Source: Alkalispirochaeta americana (lineage in GTDB: Bacteria > Spirochaetota > Spirochaetia > DSM-27196 > Alkalispirochaetaceae). From it: a DNA stretch of 64,000 nt. Made by a program: the position numbers and the translations under genes. Within the stretch, counting starts at the first letter, position 1. Each line of letters begins with the position of its first letter. Under the pieces are notes generated by a model. It saw only the letters and a program-made list of their open reading frames with translations, had not been told where the DNA came from and ran no database searches. This document shows, piece by piece, positions 9,055-16,258 of the stretch. The stretch spans positions 45,369 to 109,368 of the forward strand of contig NZ_FTMS01000014.1 of assembly GCF_900156105.1 (NCBI RefSeq). Direction: 5' to 3'.

Positions 9055-10557
9055 TCAGGAAGACGCGCCGAACCAGTTCAGCGGTTCCGTGGCATAATTC
9101 TGGTAAACGTGCTTGATCTCGGTATATTCCTCAAGCCCAGCTGCTCCAAGCTCCCGGCCGATACCGGATTGTTTATATCCGCCCCAGGGTGCCTGGGCAA
9201 AATAAATGTTGAAATCGTTGATCCAGACCGTTCCCATCCGCATGGCGCTGGCAACCCGGTGAGCCCGGTTCTGATCCTTGCTCCAGACAGCCCCGGAGAG
9301 ACCGTAGGTGGTATCGTTGGCCAGGCGAATTGCCTCTTCTTCAGTGTGGAACCGTTCCACCGTCAGAACCGGCCCGAAGACCTCTTCCTGGACGATCCGC
9401 ATGGAAGTATCGCAGTCTACAAAGATCGTGGGGTTAACAAAGAAACCCTTCTGAAGAGCGGGATCGCTGGGCCGGTCGCCGCCGAGAACAAGCTTTGCAC
9501 CCTCGTCTTTGCCGATCTGGATATAGCGCTCCACCTTGGCCCGATGCTTCTCGGAAATCAGGGGGCCCATCTCTGTTTTGGGATCAAAGGCTTCTCCCAA
9601 ACGAATCTTTTTGGTTCGCTCGATCACGCCCTCTACGAGCTTGTCGTGCAGGGAATCCTCAACAATGAGGCGTGCCCCGGCCGAGCAGACCTGGCCGGCA
9701 TGAAAAAAGATTCCGTTCAGCACGTAATCAATGGCCAGCTCAAGATCGGTATCGGCAAAGATCACGTTGGGGTTCTTTCCACCCAGCTCAAAAGCGATCT
9801 TCTTCATGTTGCCCGTAGCTGCCTGCATGATCTTGCGGCCCGTCTCGATGCCTCCGGTAAAGCTGATCAGGTCCACATCGACGCTTTCGGCGAGCTCCTT
9901 CCCCACGGTGGGGCCGGCTCCGAGGACCAGGTTCACCACGCCGGCGGGAAATCCTGCTTCTTCGGCAAGCTGGGTCACCTTAATGGTAGTAAGGGGGGTG
10001 TCCTCGCTGGGTTTCATCACGATGGTGTTTCCCGTGGCCAGAGCCGGGGCCATCTTCCAGGAAGCCTGAAGCAAGGGATAGTTCCAGGGAGAAATCTGGC
10101 CACACACCCCCACAGGCTCACGAACGATGGTGCTGGTGGTGTTGGGGATGGGTGAGGCAATCACCTCTCCGGCGTCCTTATCGGCGAGACCCGCGAAGTA
10201 GCGGAAAATCCCGGCGATATCCTGCATATCACCACGGCTCTCTTCCATCGTCTTGGCCGTGTCCCAGCTTTCCAGGGCTGCCAGCTCTTCAGCGTCCCGC
10301 TCAATCAGGTCGGCCAGCTTGCCCACAAGAGCACCACGCTCGCTGGCGGGGGTTCGTGCCCAGTCTCCCTTGTCAAAAGCGCGCCGCGCTGCTGCGATAG
10401 CCTGCCGGGCATCCTCAACGTCGCCCTCGGTGACCCGGGCGATCTTGCGCTGATCGTAGGGATAGATAATGTCCCGGGTCTTTCCCGATGCTGCCTCTCG
10501 CCACTCTCCGTCGATATACATTTTTCCCAGGGTATCGGGGTTCAAATATTGTTCCAT
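9055..10557 (-). CDS. gbsA: Betaine-aldehyde dehydrogenase, GbsA type
   Basis: NAD(P)-dependent oxidation of betaine aldehyde to the osmoprotectant glycine betaine. 500 residues, full length for the ALDH superfamily. Catalytic Cys lies in FFHAGQVCSAGARL, the general-base Glu in FELGGKNPN, and the Asn in GQISPWNYPLLQASWK. Long stretches match my memory of Bacillus GbsA closely, including NTTSTIVREPVGVCGQ and the C-terminal APWGGYKQSG. The ATG at 10557 follows AAGGAG. It lies downstream of an SDR on the same strand and near a choline/betaine-binding protein, which supports the substrate assignment. A broader aminoaldehyde range cannot be excluded. Confidence 0.88.
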   Translation of the reverse strand: MEQYLNPDTLGKMYIDGEWREAASGKTRDIIYPYDQRKIARVTEGDVEDARQAIAAARRAFDKGDWARTPASERGALVGKLADLIERDAEELAALESWDTAKTMEESRGDMQDIAGIFRYFAGLADKDAGEVIASPIPNTTSTIVREPVGVCGQISPWNYPLLQASWKMAPALATGNTIVMKPSEDTPLTTIKVTQLAEEAGFPAGVVNLVLGAGPTVGKELAESVDVDLISFTGGIETGRKIMQAATGNMKKIAFELGGKNPNVIFADTDLELAIDYVLNGIFFHAGQVCSAGARLIVEDSLHDKLVEGVIERTKKIRLGEAFDPKTEMGPLISEKHRAKVERYIQIGKDEGAKLVLGGDRPSDPALQKGFFVNPTIFVDCDTSMRIVQEEVFGPVLTVERFHTEEEAIRLANDTTYGLSGAVWSKDQNRAHRVASAMRMGTVWINDFNIYFAQAPWGGYKQSGIGRELGAAGLEEYTEIKHVYQNYATEPLNWFGASS

Positions 10558-10567
10558 GGTTGTCTCC

Positions 10568-10599
10568 TTTTATGTGATTCGGGTTTTATGTGATTCGGG
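10568..10599. repeat. Perfect 16-bp tandem duplication
   Basis: The unit TTTTATGTGATTCGGG occurs twice head to tail (10568-10583 and 10584-10599), with a third degenerate trace after it (TTCTTGTGATCC). It lies in the 104-bp gap between the SDR and gbsA, just upstream of the gbsA ribosome site. Confidence 0.85.
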
Positions 10600-10622
10600 T
10601 TCTTGTGATCCAGTTTGTGTGG

Positions 10623-10649
10623 CGAGGGCCCTCGCGATGAAGGCCCTCG
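10623..10649 (-). promoter_or_regulatory. Intergenic hairpin between the SDR gene and gbsA
   Basis: Inverted repeat CGAGGGCC (10623-10630) and GGCCCTCG (10642-10649) with an 11-base loop, giving an 8-bp all-paired stem in the mRNA that would join the two genes. There is no T-run, so it looks more like an mRNA processing or stability element than a terminator. Confidence 0.45.
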
Positions 10650-10661
10650 TGATTACGGTAT

Positions 10662-11498
10662 TTACCAGACGGACCCGGCCGAGACGGTGATGTCCTGCCC
10701 GGTGATTCCTACAGCTTCGTCCTTGCAGAGGAACGCCGCCAGGGCGCCGATCTCCACGGGCTGGATCATGCGTTTCTGGGGGTTCTCTGCCTTCTGCTCC
10801 TGAATGAAGAGATCTCCCTTGGTGTTCATCTGCTTTTCTGCGATATCGCTGAGCCACTCGGTTCCAAAGGTGGTCTCCACCCAACCGGGGCTGATGCTGT
10901 TAGCTGTAACCAGAGCCTCGGCACCTTCCTGGGCTACCGCCCTGGTGAAGCCCGTTACAGCAGCCTTGCTGGCGCAGTACGCGGGAGACATGGGGGCACC
11001 CACGCTCGCTGCAGTGGAGGCGATATTGATAATCCGGCCCCAGCGCCGTTCCAGCATGCCGGGAAGCACCTCGCGGGTTGCCCGGAAGACCCCGTTGGCG
11101 TTGACGTCCATTACCTTGAGCCACAGGCCCTCGTCGTGATTGACCACACCGTGCTCTGCCGTTATTCCTGCGGCGTTCGCCAGAATATCAACAGGACCCA
11201 GCTCGTTTGTAACGGCCTCGTGGAACTTCTTCACGCTGGCGGTGTCACAGACATCCAGGCCCACAGCGACGCATTTTACACCGCAGGACTCAATGTCCTT
11301 CTTTGTTTTCTCCAGCTCGGTTTTTCCAGGCCGGTTTACCAGCTCTCCCTCGGCGTTTTTTGCGCTGTCCTCGCTCAGGAGTGAGCCGATTCCAACATGG
11401 GCACCTGCCTTTGCAAAAGCAAGAGCCATGGCTCGTCCCATACCCGATGCACCGCCGGTGACCATCGCTACTCGTCCCTCAAGATACCGTTCGCTCAT
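10662..11498 (-). CDS. Short-chain dehydrogenase/reductase in the betaine module
   Basis: Classical SDR oxidoreductase, 278 residues from the ATG at 11498 (GGAGAGAAG upstream; the longer frame to 11528 has no site). NAD(P)-binding TGGASGMGRA is near residue 15, NAAG in LANAAGIT, and the catalytic Ser and Tyr-x3-Lys in IASTAAS and AYCASKAA. An unusual charged insert of about 25 residues follows the second strand (residues about 40-70). Its substrate is not shown by sequence. Position directly upstream of gbsA, and the lack of a visible GMC-type choline dehydrogenase or GbsB-type alcohol dehydrogenase in the window, suggest it might oxidise choline or a related alcohol. That is inference only. 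Confidence 0.8.
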   Translation of the reverse strand: MSERYLEGRVAMVTGGASGMGRAMALAFAKAGAHVGIGSLLSEDSAKNAEGELVNRPGKTELEKTKKDIESCGVKCVAVGLDVCDTASVKKFHEAVTNELGPVDILANAAGITAEHGVVNHDEGLWLKVMDVNANGVFRATREVLPGMLERRWGRIINIASTAASVGAPMSPAYCASKAAVTGFTRAVAQEGAEALVTANSISPGWVETTFGTEWLSDIAEKQMNTKGDLFIQEQKAENPQKRMIQPVEIGALAAFLCKDEAVGITGQDITVSAGSVW

Positions 11499-11801
11499 AA
11501 TTCTTCTCTCCGTTTCGTAAAAAATCATCCCGCATCACTGCGGTAATACATAGTACAGTAAAGTTTAGCTAGCCAACCTAAAATACGGTACCCGAAAATA
11601 AAAAACATGGCAAGTCCCCGGAGAATGCTCTAATTAATAGTATAACAACAAGTTAGAGCGGCGCCTTGTTTGTCTAATTTCTACAATTATAAAGCACTGG
11701 ACCATTATAATTAGATATTTAATCGAAACACACCTTGATGTGCGATGGAATAGTGGTTAATGTTTAGACTTGAAATCATTACCAAGGAGGAAATACAAGG
11801 A
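11499..11801. promoter_or_regulatory. A+T-rich divergent control region of the betaine module
   Basis: About 300 bases with no gene between the SDR (-) and the binding protein (+), much more A+T-rich than its surroundings. It contains a perfect TATAAT at 11706-11711 (no good -35 seen), and an inverted repeat GCTCTAA (11627-11633) / TTAGAGC (11653-11659) of seven bases with a 19-base spacer, a possible operator. A second weaker pair TTTAG...CTAAA lies near 11563-11582. The regulator is not identified. Confidence 0.5.
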
Positions 11802-12788
11802 ATGATTGATCGGAAACAGAGGAAGATATTTTTGCAGGTGCTTACCCTGATTGTGCTGTCGGTTCCCACCGTTTTTGCAGGGGGGCAGAAGGAGTCGGCG
11901 AAACCGGCTGATGTCGAAGGAAGACCCCGGGAGGTGGTGGTACGATTTGCCGAGGTGGGCTGGATGGATATCGAGGCAACAACTGCGGCGGCCCGACTGG
12001 TGCTGGAGGCAATCGGCTACGAGACGACCTCGAACACCGTCTCCGTTCCTGTTGCCTACGAGGGGATGGCTGAAGGAGACGTGGATGTCTTCCTCGGAAA
12101 CTGGATGCCCTCCATGGGAACAATCGCCAATACCTATTTTGAGCGAGGGGCTGTCGAGAAAGTTCGGCCAAACCTGGAAGGCGCCAAGTATACCCTGGCA
12201 GTACCCCGGTACCTGGCAGAACAGGGGCTGACTGATTTCTCGCATATCGCAGATTTTGCCGATGAATTAGACTACACGATTCACGGTATCGAGGCGGGAA
12301 ACGACGGAAACCAGATCATCTGGGATATGATCCACAGCGGGGCCTTCGGGCTGGACGACTTTATTGTGGCTGAATCGAGTGAGGCGGGAATGCTCTCGGA
12401 AGCGCGAGCCCGGGCGAATCGTGAAGAGCCAATTGTATTTTTGGGATGGGCTCCTCACCCCATGAACTCCTACATTGATATGGTCTATCTTACGGGTGGT
12501 GATGATCACTTTGGACCCGACTTTGGGGCTGCCACGGTCTATACCAACGCCCGCGCGGGGTTTTTGGAGGCCTATCCCAACCTGGAGAGGTTCTTCAACA
12601 ACCTCTACTATACGGTAGAGATGGAAAACGACATCATGGCAAAAATCGATGAGGGTATCGATGCCCGCGATGGGGCGCGCTCATGGCTTCGGGAGAATCC
12701 AGCCATTCTGGACGAGTGGCTTCAGGGCGTAGAAACCCTTTCGGGTGAGGACGCCCTCCCCGTGGTCCTGGACGCTCTGGCCGGCTGA
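11802..12788 (+). CDS. Choline/glycine betaine ABC transporter substrate-binding protein (ChoX/OpuAC type)
   Basis: Exported binding protein for quaternary amines. The ATG at 11802 follows AAGGAGG at 11784-11790. A signal peptide (MIDRKQRK then a hydrophobic core ending VPTVFAGG) is followed by mature protein with the family's signatures: VRFAEVGWMDIEATTAAARLVLE, DVFLGNWMPSM and NLEGAKYTLAVP, which resemble choline-specific ChoX more than betaine-specific OpuAC. Length is 328 residues. No permease or ATPase is adjacent; the gene ends two bases from the convergent patatin gene. A partner transporter must be encoded elsewhere, or this is an orphan binding protein. Confidence 0.85.
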   Translation: MIDRKQRKIFLQVLTLIVLSVPTVFAGGQKESAKPADVEGRPREVVVRFAEVGWMDIEATTAAARLVLEAIGYETTSNTVSVPVAYEGMAEGDVDVFLGNWMPSMGTIANTYFERGAVEKVRPNLEGAKYTLAVPRYLAEQGLTDFSHIADFADELDYTIHGIEAGNDGNQIIWDMIHSGAFGLDDFIVAESSEAGMLSEARARANREEPIVFLGWAPHPMNSYIDMVYLTGGDDHFGPDFGAATVYTNARAGFLEAYPNLERFFNNLYYTVEMENDIMAKIDEGIDARDGARSWLRENPAILDEWLQGVETLSGEDALPVVLDALAG

Positions 12789-12790
12789 TC

Positions 12791-13597
12791 TCAGGCCAGG
12801 GCTTTTAGCGCCGGGAGGGCTTTGCGCATGGCCTGTTCACCTGCGTCAAAGAGCTCCCGGGCGCAGGAGAGCTCGTGGTATCCGATGTGAGCGATCTCCG
12901 GTTGCAGGAGGATATCCGCGCTTTCCCTCCCCAGGCGGCTGGTATTCCAGATCAGGACGGCAAAGGTCTGGGACATCACGTCGAGGAGATTCCGGGGGAT
13001 CCGCCCGTCGGACGATTCCTTGTTCAGATCAATGGCCAGCACAGCCTCGGCGCCCATCTCCCGGACAACCCGGGCAGGAAGATTGTCCACCACTCCCCCG
13101 TCTACCAGAACCCGTTCGCCATCACGGAGGGGTTCAAAGATTCCCGGCACGGAAGAACTGGCCCGAACGGCCTGCGCCACAGGACCGGTTTGCAGCAGAA
13201 TGGGGCTGGCGTTAACAATGTCGACAGCCACGGCTGTGAGGGGTATCAGCAAATCCTCAAAAGAGATGTTGCCCAGTCGATCGGTGAGGATCTCTTCCAT
13301 CCGGTCTGTCTTTACCAGCCCGAGACCTGAAAAAGAGGGGCGTAACAGCTCTCCCCAGGTTATCTCCTGGCTGAGCTCCCACATCTCCTCCCAGGACATC
13401 CCGGCACAGTACATCGCCCCGATGATGCTGCCGATGCTGGTTCCTGCCACAGCGGCAATGGGGATGTCTTCCTCCTGAAGAACTTTTATGGCCCCTATGT
13501 GGGCGATCCCCCGGGCCGCACCGCCTCCCAGGGCCAGGCCAAGGGCCTTCGGGCGATGTGAAACGAGGGATCTTCCCAGGCTACGGAGAAGTCTCAC
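12791..13597 (-). CDS. Patatin-like phospholipase (RssA/NTE family)
   Basis: Serine acyl hydrolase of the patatin family, likely acting on lipids. Oxyanion-hole motif LALGGGAARGIAHIG is near residue 20, the nucleophile elbow GTSIGS near residue 50, and the catalytic Asp in VLVDGGVVDNLP. The chosen GTG at 13597 overlaps the stop of the methyltransferase by four bases (GTGA) and has GGAGG five bases upstream; a longer frame to 13726 would overlap the methyltransferase by more than 130 bases and is Arg/Pro-rich. The product of 268 residues fits small bacterial patatins such as YlbK/RssA. Confidence 0.88.
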   Translation of the reverse strand: MRLLRSLGRSLVSHRPKALGLALGGGAARGIAHIGAIKVLQEEDIPIAAVAGTSIGSIIGAMYCAGMSWEEMWELSQEITWGELLRPSFSGLGLVKTDRMEEILTDRLGNISFEDLLIPLTAVAVDIVNASPILLQTGPVAQAVRASSSVPGIFEPLRDGERVLVDGGVVDNLPARVVREMGAEAVLAIDLNKESSDGRIPRNLLDVMSQTFAVLIWNTSRLGRESADILLQPEIAHIGYHELSCARELFDAGEQAMRKALPALKALA

Positions 13598-14259
13598 CGG
13601 GGCCTCCGGAAGAGCGCCACGTTTTTTCGGGGGATTCGGACTTCCCAGCCGTATTGGCCTGCCAGGTAGCGAAATGTTTCTTCCCGATAAAAGACGACGT
13701 GGGTGGGGTCGAGCCGGTAATACCATCGGGCAAAGCGGTCGTCATCGTCCTGAAACTCCGTCATGATTCCCAGAAGGCCTCCGGGCAGGAGAAGCCGGGC
13801 GAAACGGGAGAACTCTCTGGCCGGGGTGTGAAAATGTTCCGCCGTTTCACAACAGGTGATGAAGGAATAGCTTCCTTCCAAAGGGGTCGGATCGGGTGCG
13901 TAGAACGGGTCATAGCAGGCTACCTGGTGACCAGCCTCGGAAAGGATCTCTGCCAGGACCGGGGCTGGTCCCGATCCGTAGTCAAGACCCTGGGCCGAAA
14001 AAGGCCGCTCCTCTTCCTTCACTCCTTGATTCAAGGCATCCAGAACAGGGTCGGCCAGGCGATGCAGAAAGGCCCGGTATCGGGGATCTGCGGGATCGTT
14101 GTTATGCAGGTTGTATCGGTGAAGCTCCTCCTCGGCAGAAGGAAGCTGGGAGGGGTCCAGGAAGGTCGCCCGGCACTGGAGACATCGCCAATAGTGCCGG
14201 GGAGGGAGCGTCATGAAGGGCTCGGCCGAGGTGGCCTCGCAGACAGGGCAGCGTTCCAT
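13594..14259 (-). CDS. SAM-dependent methyltransferase with N-terminal zinc-finger-like Cys pairs
   Basis: Class I methyltransferase (Methyltransf_23-like), 221 residues from the ATG at 14259. Residues 3-6 (CPVC) and about 29-32 (CLQC) form a probable zinc ribbon, as in other family members. The SAM-binding region is GLDYGSGPAPVLAEIL, followed by CYDPFY, and the post-motif SFITCCETAEHF. The substrate is unknown. There is no clear ribosome site, but a TATACT (-10) lies seven bases upstream of the ATG, so the message may be leaderless. The downstream patatin gene overlaps its stop. Confidence 0.82.
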   Translation of the reverse strand: MERCPVCEATSAEPFMTLPPRHYWRCLQCRATFLDPSQLPSAEEELHRYNLHNNDPADPRYRAFLHRLADPVLDALNQGVKEEERPFSAQGLDYGSGPAPVLAEILSEAGHQVACYDPFYAPDPTPLEGSYSFITCCETAEHFHTPAREFSRFARLLLPGGLLGIMTEFQDDDDRFARWYYRLDPTHVVFYREETFRYLAGQYGWEVRIPRKNVALFRRPR

Positions 14260-14266
14260 GGGTGCG

Positions 14267-14296
14267 AGTATAGCCCGGAAACACCCCCCCTGTCTG
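14267..14296 (-). promoter_or_regulatory. Promoter that may give a leaderless methyltransferase mRNA
   Basis: Reading the minus strand, CAGACA (14291-14296) and TATACT (14267-14272) are 18 bases apart. The -10 box ends seven bases before the ATG at 14259, so transcription should begin at or next to the start codon. Confidence 0.45.
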
Positions 14297-14338
14297 TGGA
14301 TAAGGCCTGGCCCCAACCCTCCCGAAAGCGCCGCTCTG

Positions 14339-14384
14339 GAGCCCGCGCACCCTTTAGAGCCCGCGCACCCTTTAGAGCCCGCGC
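14339..14384. repeat. 18-bp tandem repeat, 2.5 copies, spanning a stop codon
   Basis: The unit GAGCCCGCGCACCCTTTA occurs at 14339-14356 and 14357-14374, with the first ten bases again at 14375-14384. The TAA stop of the downstream transporter gene (14372-14374) is inside it, so each full copy adds a stop triplet in register. Confidence 0.85.
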
Positions 14385-14896
14385 CGCTCAAAGAACCGGA
14401 AGAGGAAGAATGAGCCCACTGTCAGGGCTGCTATTACCACCCAGTGGTTGACCCCCAGCAGTTGCGGCAGCGAGATCGACCCGAAAGACCCCAGAGGTTG
14501 TATGTAGGTCTGAATGAGTGGATAGAGCAGGGCAAAGACAAGACCACCCAGAAGCATCCCCAGGATTGGCCAGATCACATGAAACCGGCCCTCGCCGAGC
14601 GCGCCGATACTGGTGCCGGGACAGTATCCGATGATTGCCCAACCGGCGCCGAAGAGGAGCCCCCCCACAATTTGGGAACCCAGGCTGAGGGCTCGGGGGG
14701 AGAAGGAAATCACGCCCCCATCCTGAAGGGCATGAATCCCGATGGATCCCACCACAATGGTGGTGAGCATGAATTTGACGATTGTCATGTCCTTGAGAAG
14801 CATCGCCTCGACTTGCCGTTCAAAGCGCAAAGCCTGGGCTTGTTGAAGAAAGATGCCGAAAAAGATACCTGTTACAAGACCGTAGACGAGAATCAT
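14372..14896 (-). CDS. YeeE/YedE-family sulfur transporter subunit
   Basis: A 174-residue membrane protein with four to five hydrophobic segments, from the YeeE/YedE (TsuA/PmpA-PmpB) group that imports thiosulfate or other sulfur species. The signature GYCPGTSIGALGEGR with a conserved Cys in a membrane loop is near residue 92. The start ATG overlaps the upstream partner's stop by ATGA at 14893-14896, so the two half-size subunits are translated together. Which sulfur compound is carried cannot be read from sequence. Confidence 0.82.
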   Translation of the reverse strand: MILVYGLVTGIFFGIFLQQAQALRFERQVEAMLLKDMTIVKFMLTTIVVGSIGIHALQDGGVISFSPRALSLGSQIVGGLLFGAGWAIIGYCPGTSIGALGEGRFHVIWPILGMLLGGLVFALLYPLIQTYIQPLGSFGSISLPQLLGVNHWVVIAALTVGSFFLFRFFERRGL

Positions 14897-15462
14897 GAGA
14901 GACCTCCCTGGGTTGTGCTGGTTTGAGATGGTGCGCTGCTACGAGACCCATAGAGCAATCGGGCCGTTGTGATTCCTCCGATGAAAAACATGGCCATCGC
15001 CAGAAGGCTGCTCACCCCGAGCTGGCTCACTCCGCTCACGCCGTGGCCGCTGGGGCATCCTCCGGCCATGCGGGCTCCCACCATGGCCAATGTTCCCCCT
15101 CCCAGAGAATAGAGAAGGCGCGTTTTGTGTCGAGGACCGAAACGGGAGACCCAGAGTTCCGGCAGGTGTTCCCGATGAAAAGTTCCACTCGCTCTGGCAG
15201 AGATGAACGCTCCCAGGCCGATGCCGATCACAAAGAGAAGCTGCCAGTTCGGAAAGGCTGAGCCCGTGAGAGCTCCGTCGCGGACCCTGGCAAAGGGGAG
15301 CGCGCTAATGTCAATTCCCAGGGTTGTGACTATGAGAGTGGAGAACCTTGGAAAGGTGGTGGATGTGCCGAAGAACTGCCCGGCCACGGCTACGCTGACC
15401 GTCAGAAGCAGCCCCGAGAGAGCGCCAAAAATGTACGGCCGGGAACGCTCAGGAATATGCAT
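14893..15462 (-). CDS. YeeE/YedE-family sulfur transporter, partner subunit
   Basis: A 189-residue membrane protein with the second conserved Cys motif of the family, GARMAGGCPSGHGVSG, near residue 135. Paired half-size YeeE proteins like this and the following gene together equal one full TsuA-type transporter. The ATG at 15462 has AGGAGGT upstream. The gene is preceded by a strong promoter with an overlapping palindrome, so the pair is probably repressed by a small sulfur- or redox-sensing regulator not found in this window. Confidence 0.85.
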   Translation of the reverse strand: MHIPERSRPYIFGALSGLLLTVSVAVAGQFFGTSTTFPRFSTLIVTTLGIDISALPFARVRDGALTGSAFPNWQLLFVIGIGLGAFISARASGTFHREHLPELWVSRFGPRHKTRLLYSLGGGTLAMVGARMAGGCPSGHGVSGVSQLGVSSLLAMAMFFIGGITTARLLYGSRSSAPSQTSTTQGGLS

Positions 15463-15481
15463 GGAAACCTCCTGCTATCGA

Positions 15482-15525
15482 ATATATGATAAAACATATA
15501 TAACGCTTATGAGATTAACAGTCAA
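15482..15525 (-). promoter_or_regulatory. Promoter with palindromic operator of the YeeE pair
   Basis: On the minus strand, TTGACT (15520-15525) and TATATA (15497-15502) are 17 bases apart. A perfect inverted repeat ATATATG-6-CATATAT (15482-15501) covers the -10 box and the presumed transcription start. Palindromes of this kind are bound by ArsR-family repressors such as BigR/SqrR that control YeeE/YedE genes in other bacteria; the assignment to that family is inference. Confidence 0.65.
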
Positions 15526-15630
15526 GTCTTTTTCTGGTACAATGGAGAATCATCCGTGGCAAGGGAGTCCTTGCGGGCCGGAAAGCAGACAGCCAGGAAA
15601 ACAGCCAGGAAACCTGCAGGAAAGAAGCTT

Positions 15631-15894
15631 ATGGCAAAACAGAAAAAGAAAGACACAATTGAGACCGTTGGTGAATACAACTTTCGCCATGAGGCCGAAC
15701 AGGCCTGCGAGCTCCTGCGCAATCAGGAGATTGACTGCATCGTCTGGTCCGACGACGGGGGCGGGATCTACCCCACCGTGGGGTTCATCGAGCGGTACCT
15801 GGTGAGGGTCTTTTCCCGGGATCTCGAAGGAGCCCGGGAAATACTGGGGGCCTTCGGTCTGGAGGGGCTCCAGGCCGACACGGGGCGAGACTAG
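15631..15894 (+). CDS. DUF2007 (putative signal-transducing) domain protein
   Basis: An 87-residue soluble protein with a Lys-rich N-terminus followed by one DUF2007 domain (VGEYNFRHEAEQACELLRNQ, then VFSRDLEGAREILGAF). The function of the domain is not known; its fold resembles PII-like small proteins. The ATG at 15631 follows AGGAAAG and gives a domain-length protein; a GTG at 15556 would add 25 basic residues. The stop codon TAG forms a CTAG palindrome with the stop of the convergent yjfB gene. Confidence 0.75.
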   Translation: MAKQKKKDTIETVGEYNFRHEAEQACELLRNQEIDCIVWSDDGGGIYPTVGFIERYLVRVFSRDLEGAREILGAFGLEGLQADTGRD

Positions 15895-16097
15895 GCCGTT
15901 ACGTTGATATGCTGACCCACCAGAGGGTCTGTAAAAGCCTGGGACGCTGAGGCTCCGGCCGTCTGGATCAGACCCTGGAGATTTTCCCCGGCCTGCTCCA
16001 CGGTGTCGATGCTTTTGGCAAGGACTGCCGTTGATACCTCGGTCTGTTGCTTGCTTTGCTCCATGGCCGTGTAGAGGGTGGTAATCGAATCAATCAT
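15891..16097 (-). CDS. YjfB-like putative motility protein
   Basis: A 68-residue protein from the ATG at 16097, with AAGGAG six bases upstream; the longer frame to 16157 has no site. The pattern MIDSITTLYTAMEQSKQQ and the C-terminal VGQHINVTA match the YjfB family (Pfam putative motility protein) as I know it from Bacillus, whose members are about 60-65 residues and mostly helical. The role in motility is predicted from gene associations elsewhere, not from biochemistry. No flagellar genes are adjacent here. It shares its stop palindrome with the convergent DUF2007 gene. Confidence 0.75.
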   Translation of the reverse strand: MIDSITTLYTAMEQSKQQTEVSTAVLAKSIDTVEQAGENLQGLIQTAGASASQAFTDPLVGQHINVTA

Positions 16098-16174
16098 TTC
16101 CAGCTCCTTACGGTAAGTATCGTCATGGGGGCTGATAAAATCAACCCGGCCACGCACCCTGGAAACGAACCCTG

Positions 16175-16228
16175 TTGTGGCAGTGCAGGATATTTGCTAC
16201 AGTACAGTATCGTAGGTGCGAACTGTAC
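16175..16228 (+). promoter_or_regulatory. Possible promoter and inverted repeat before the PLD lipoprotein gene
   Basis: TTGTGG (16175-16180) and TACAGT (16198-16203) are 17 bases apart. An inverted repeat GTACAG (16202-16207) / CTGTAC (16223-16228) overlaps the presumed start. Weak evidence, listed because the region otherwise has no function. Confidence 0.35.
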
Positions 16229-16258
16229 CATTTTCCAACGTTCAACGGGGCATTTTCC

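Noticed and set aside
8992..10155. Plus-strand frame of 387 codons over gbsA
   Set aside because: Exact antisense of a well-conserved dehydrogenase and begins inside the terminator.
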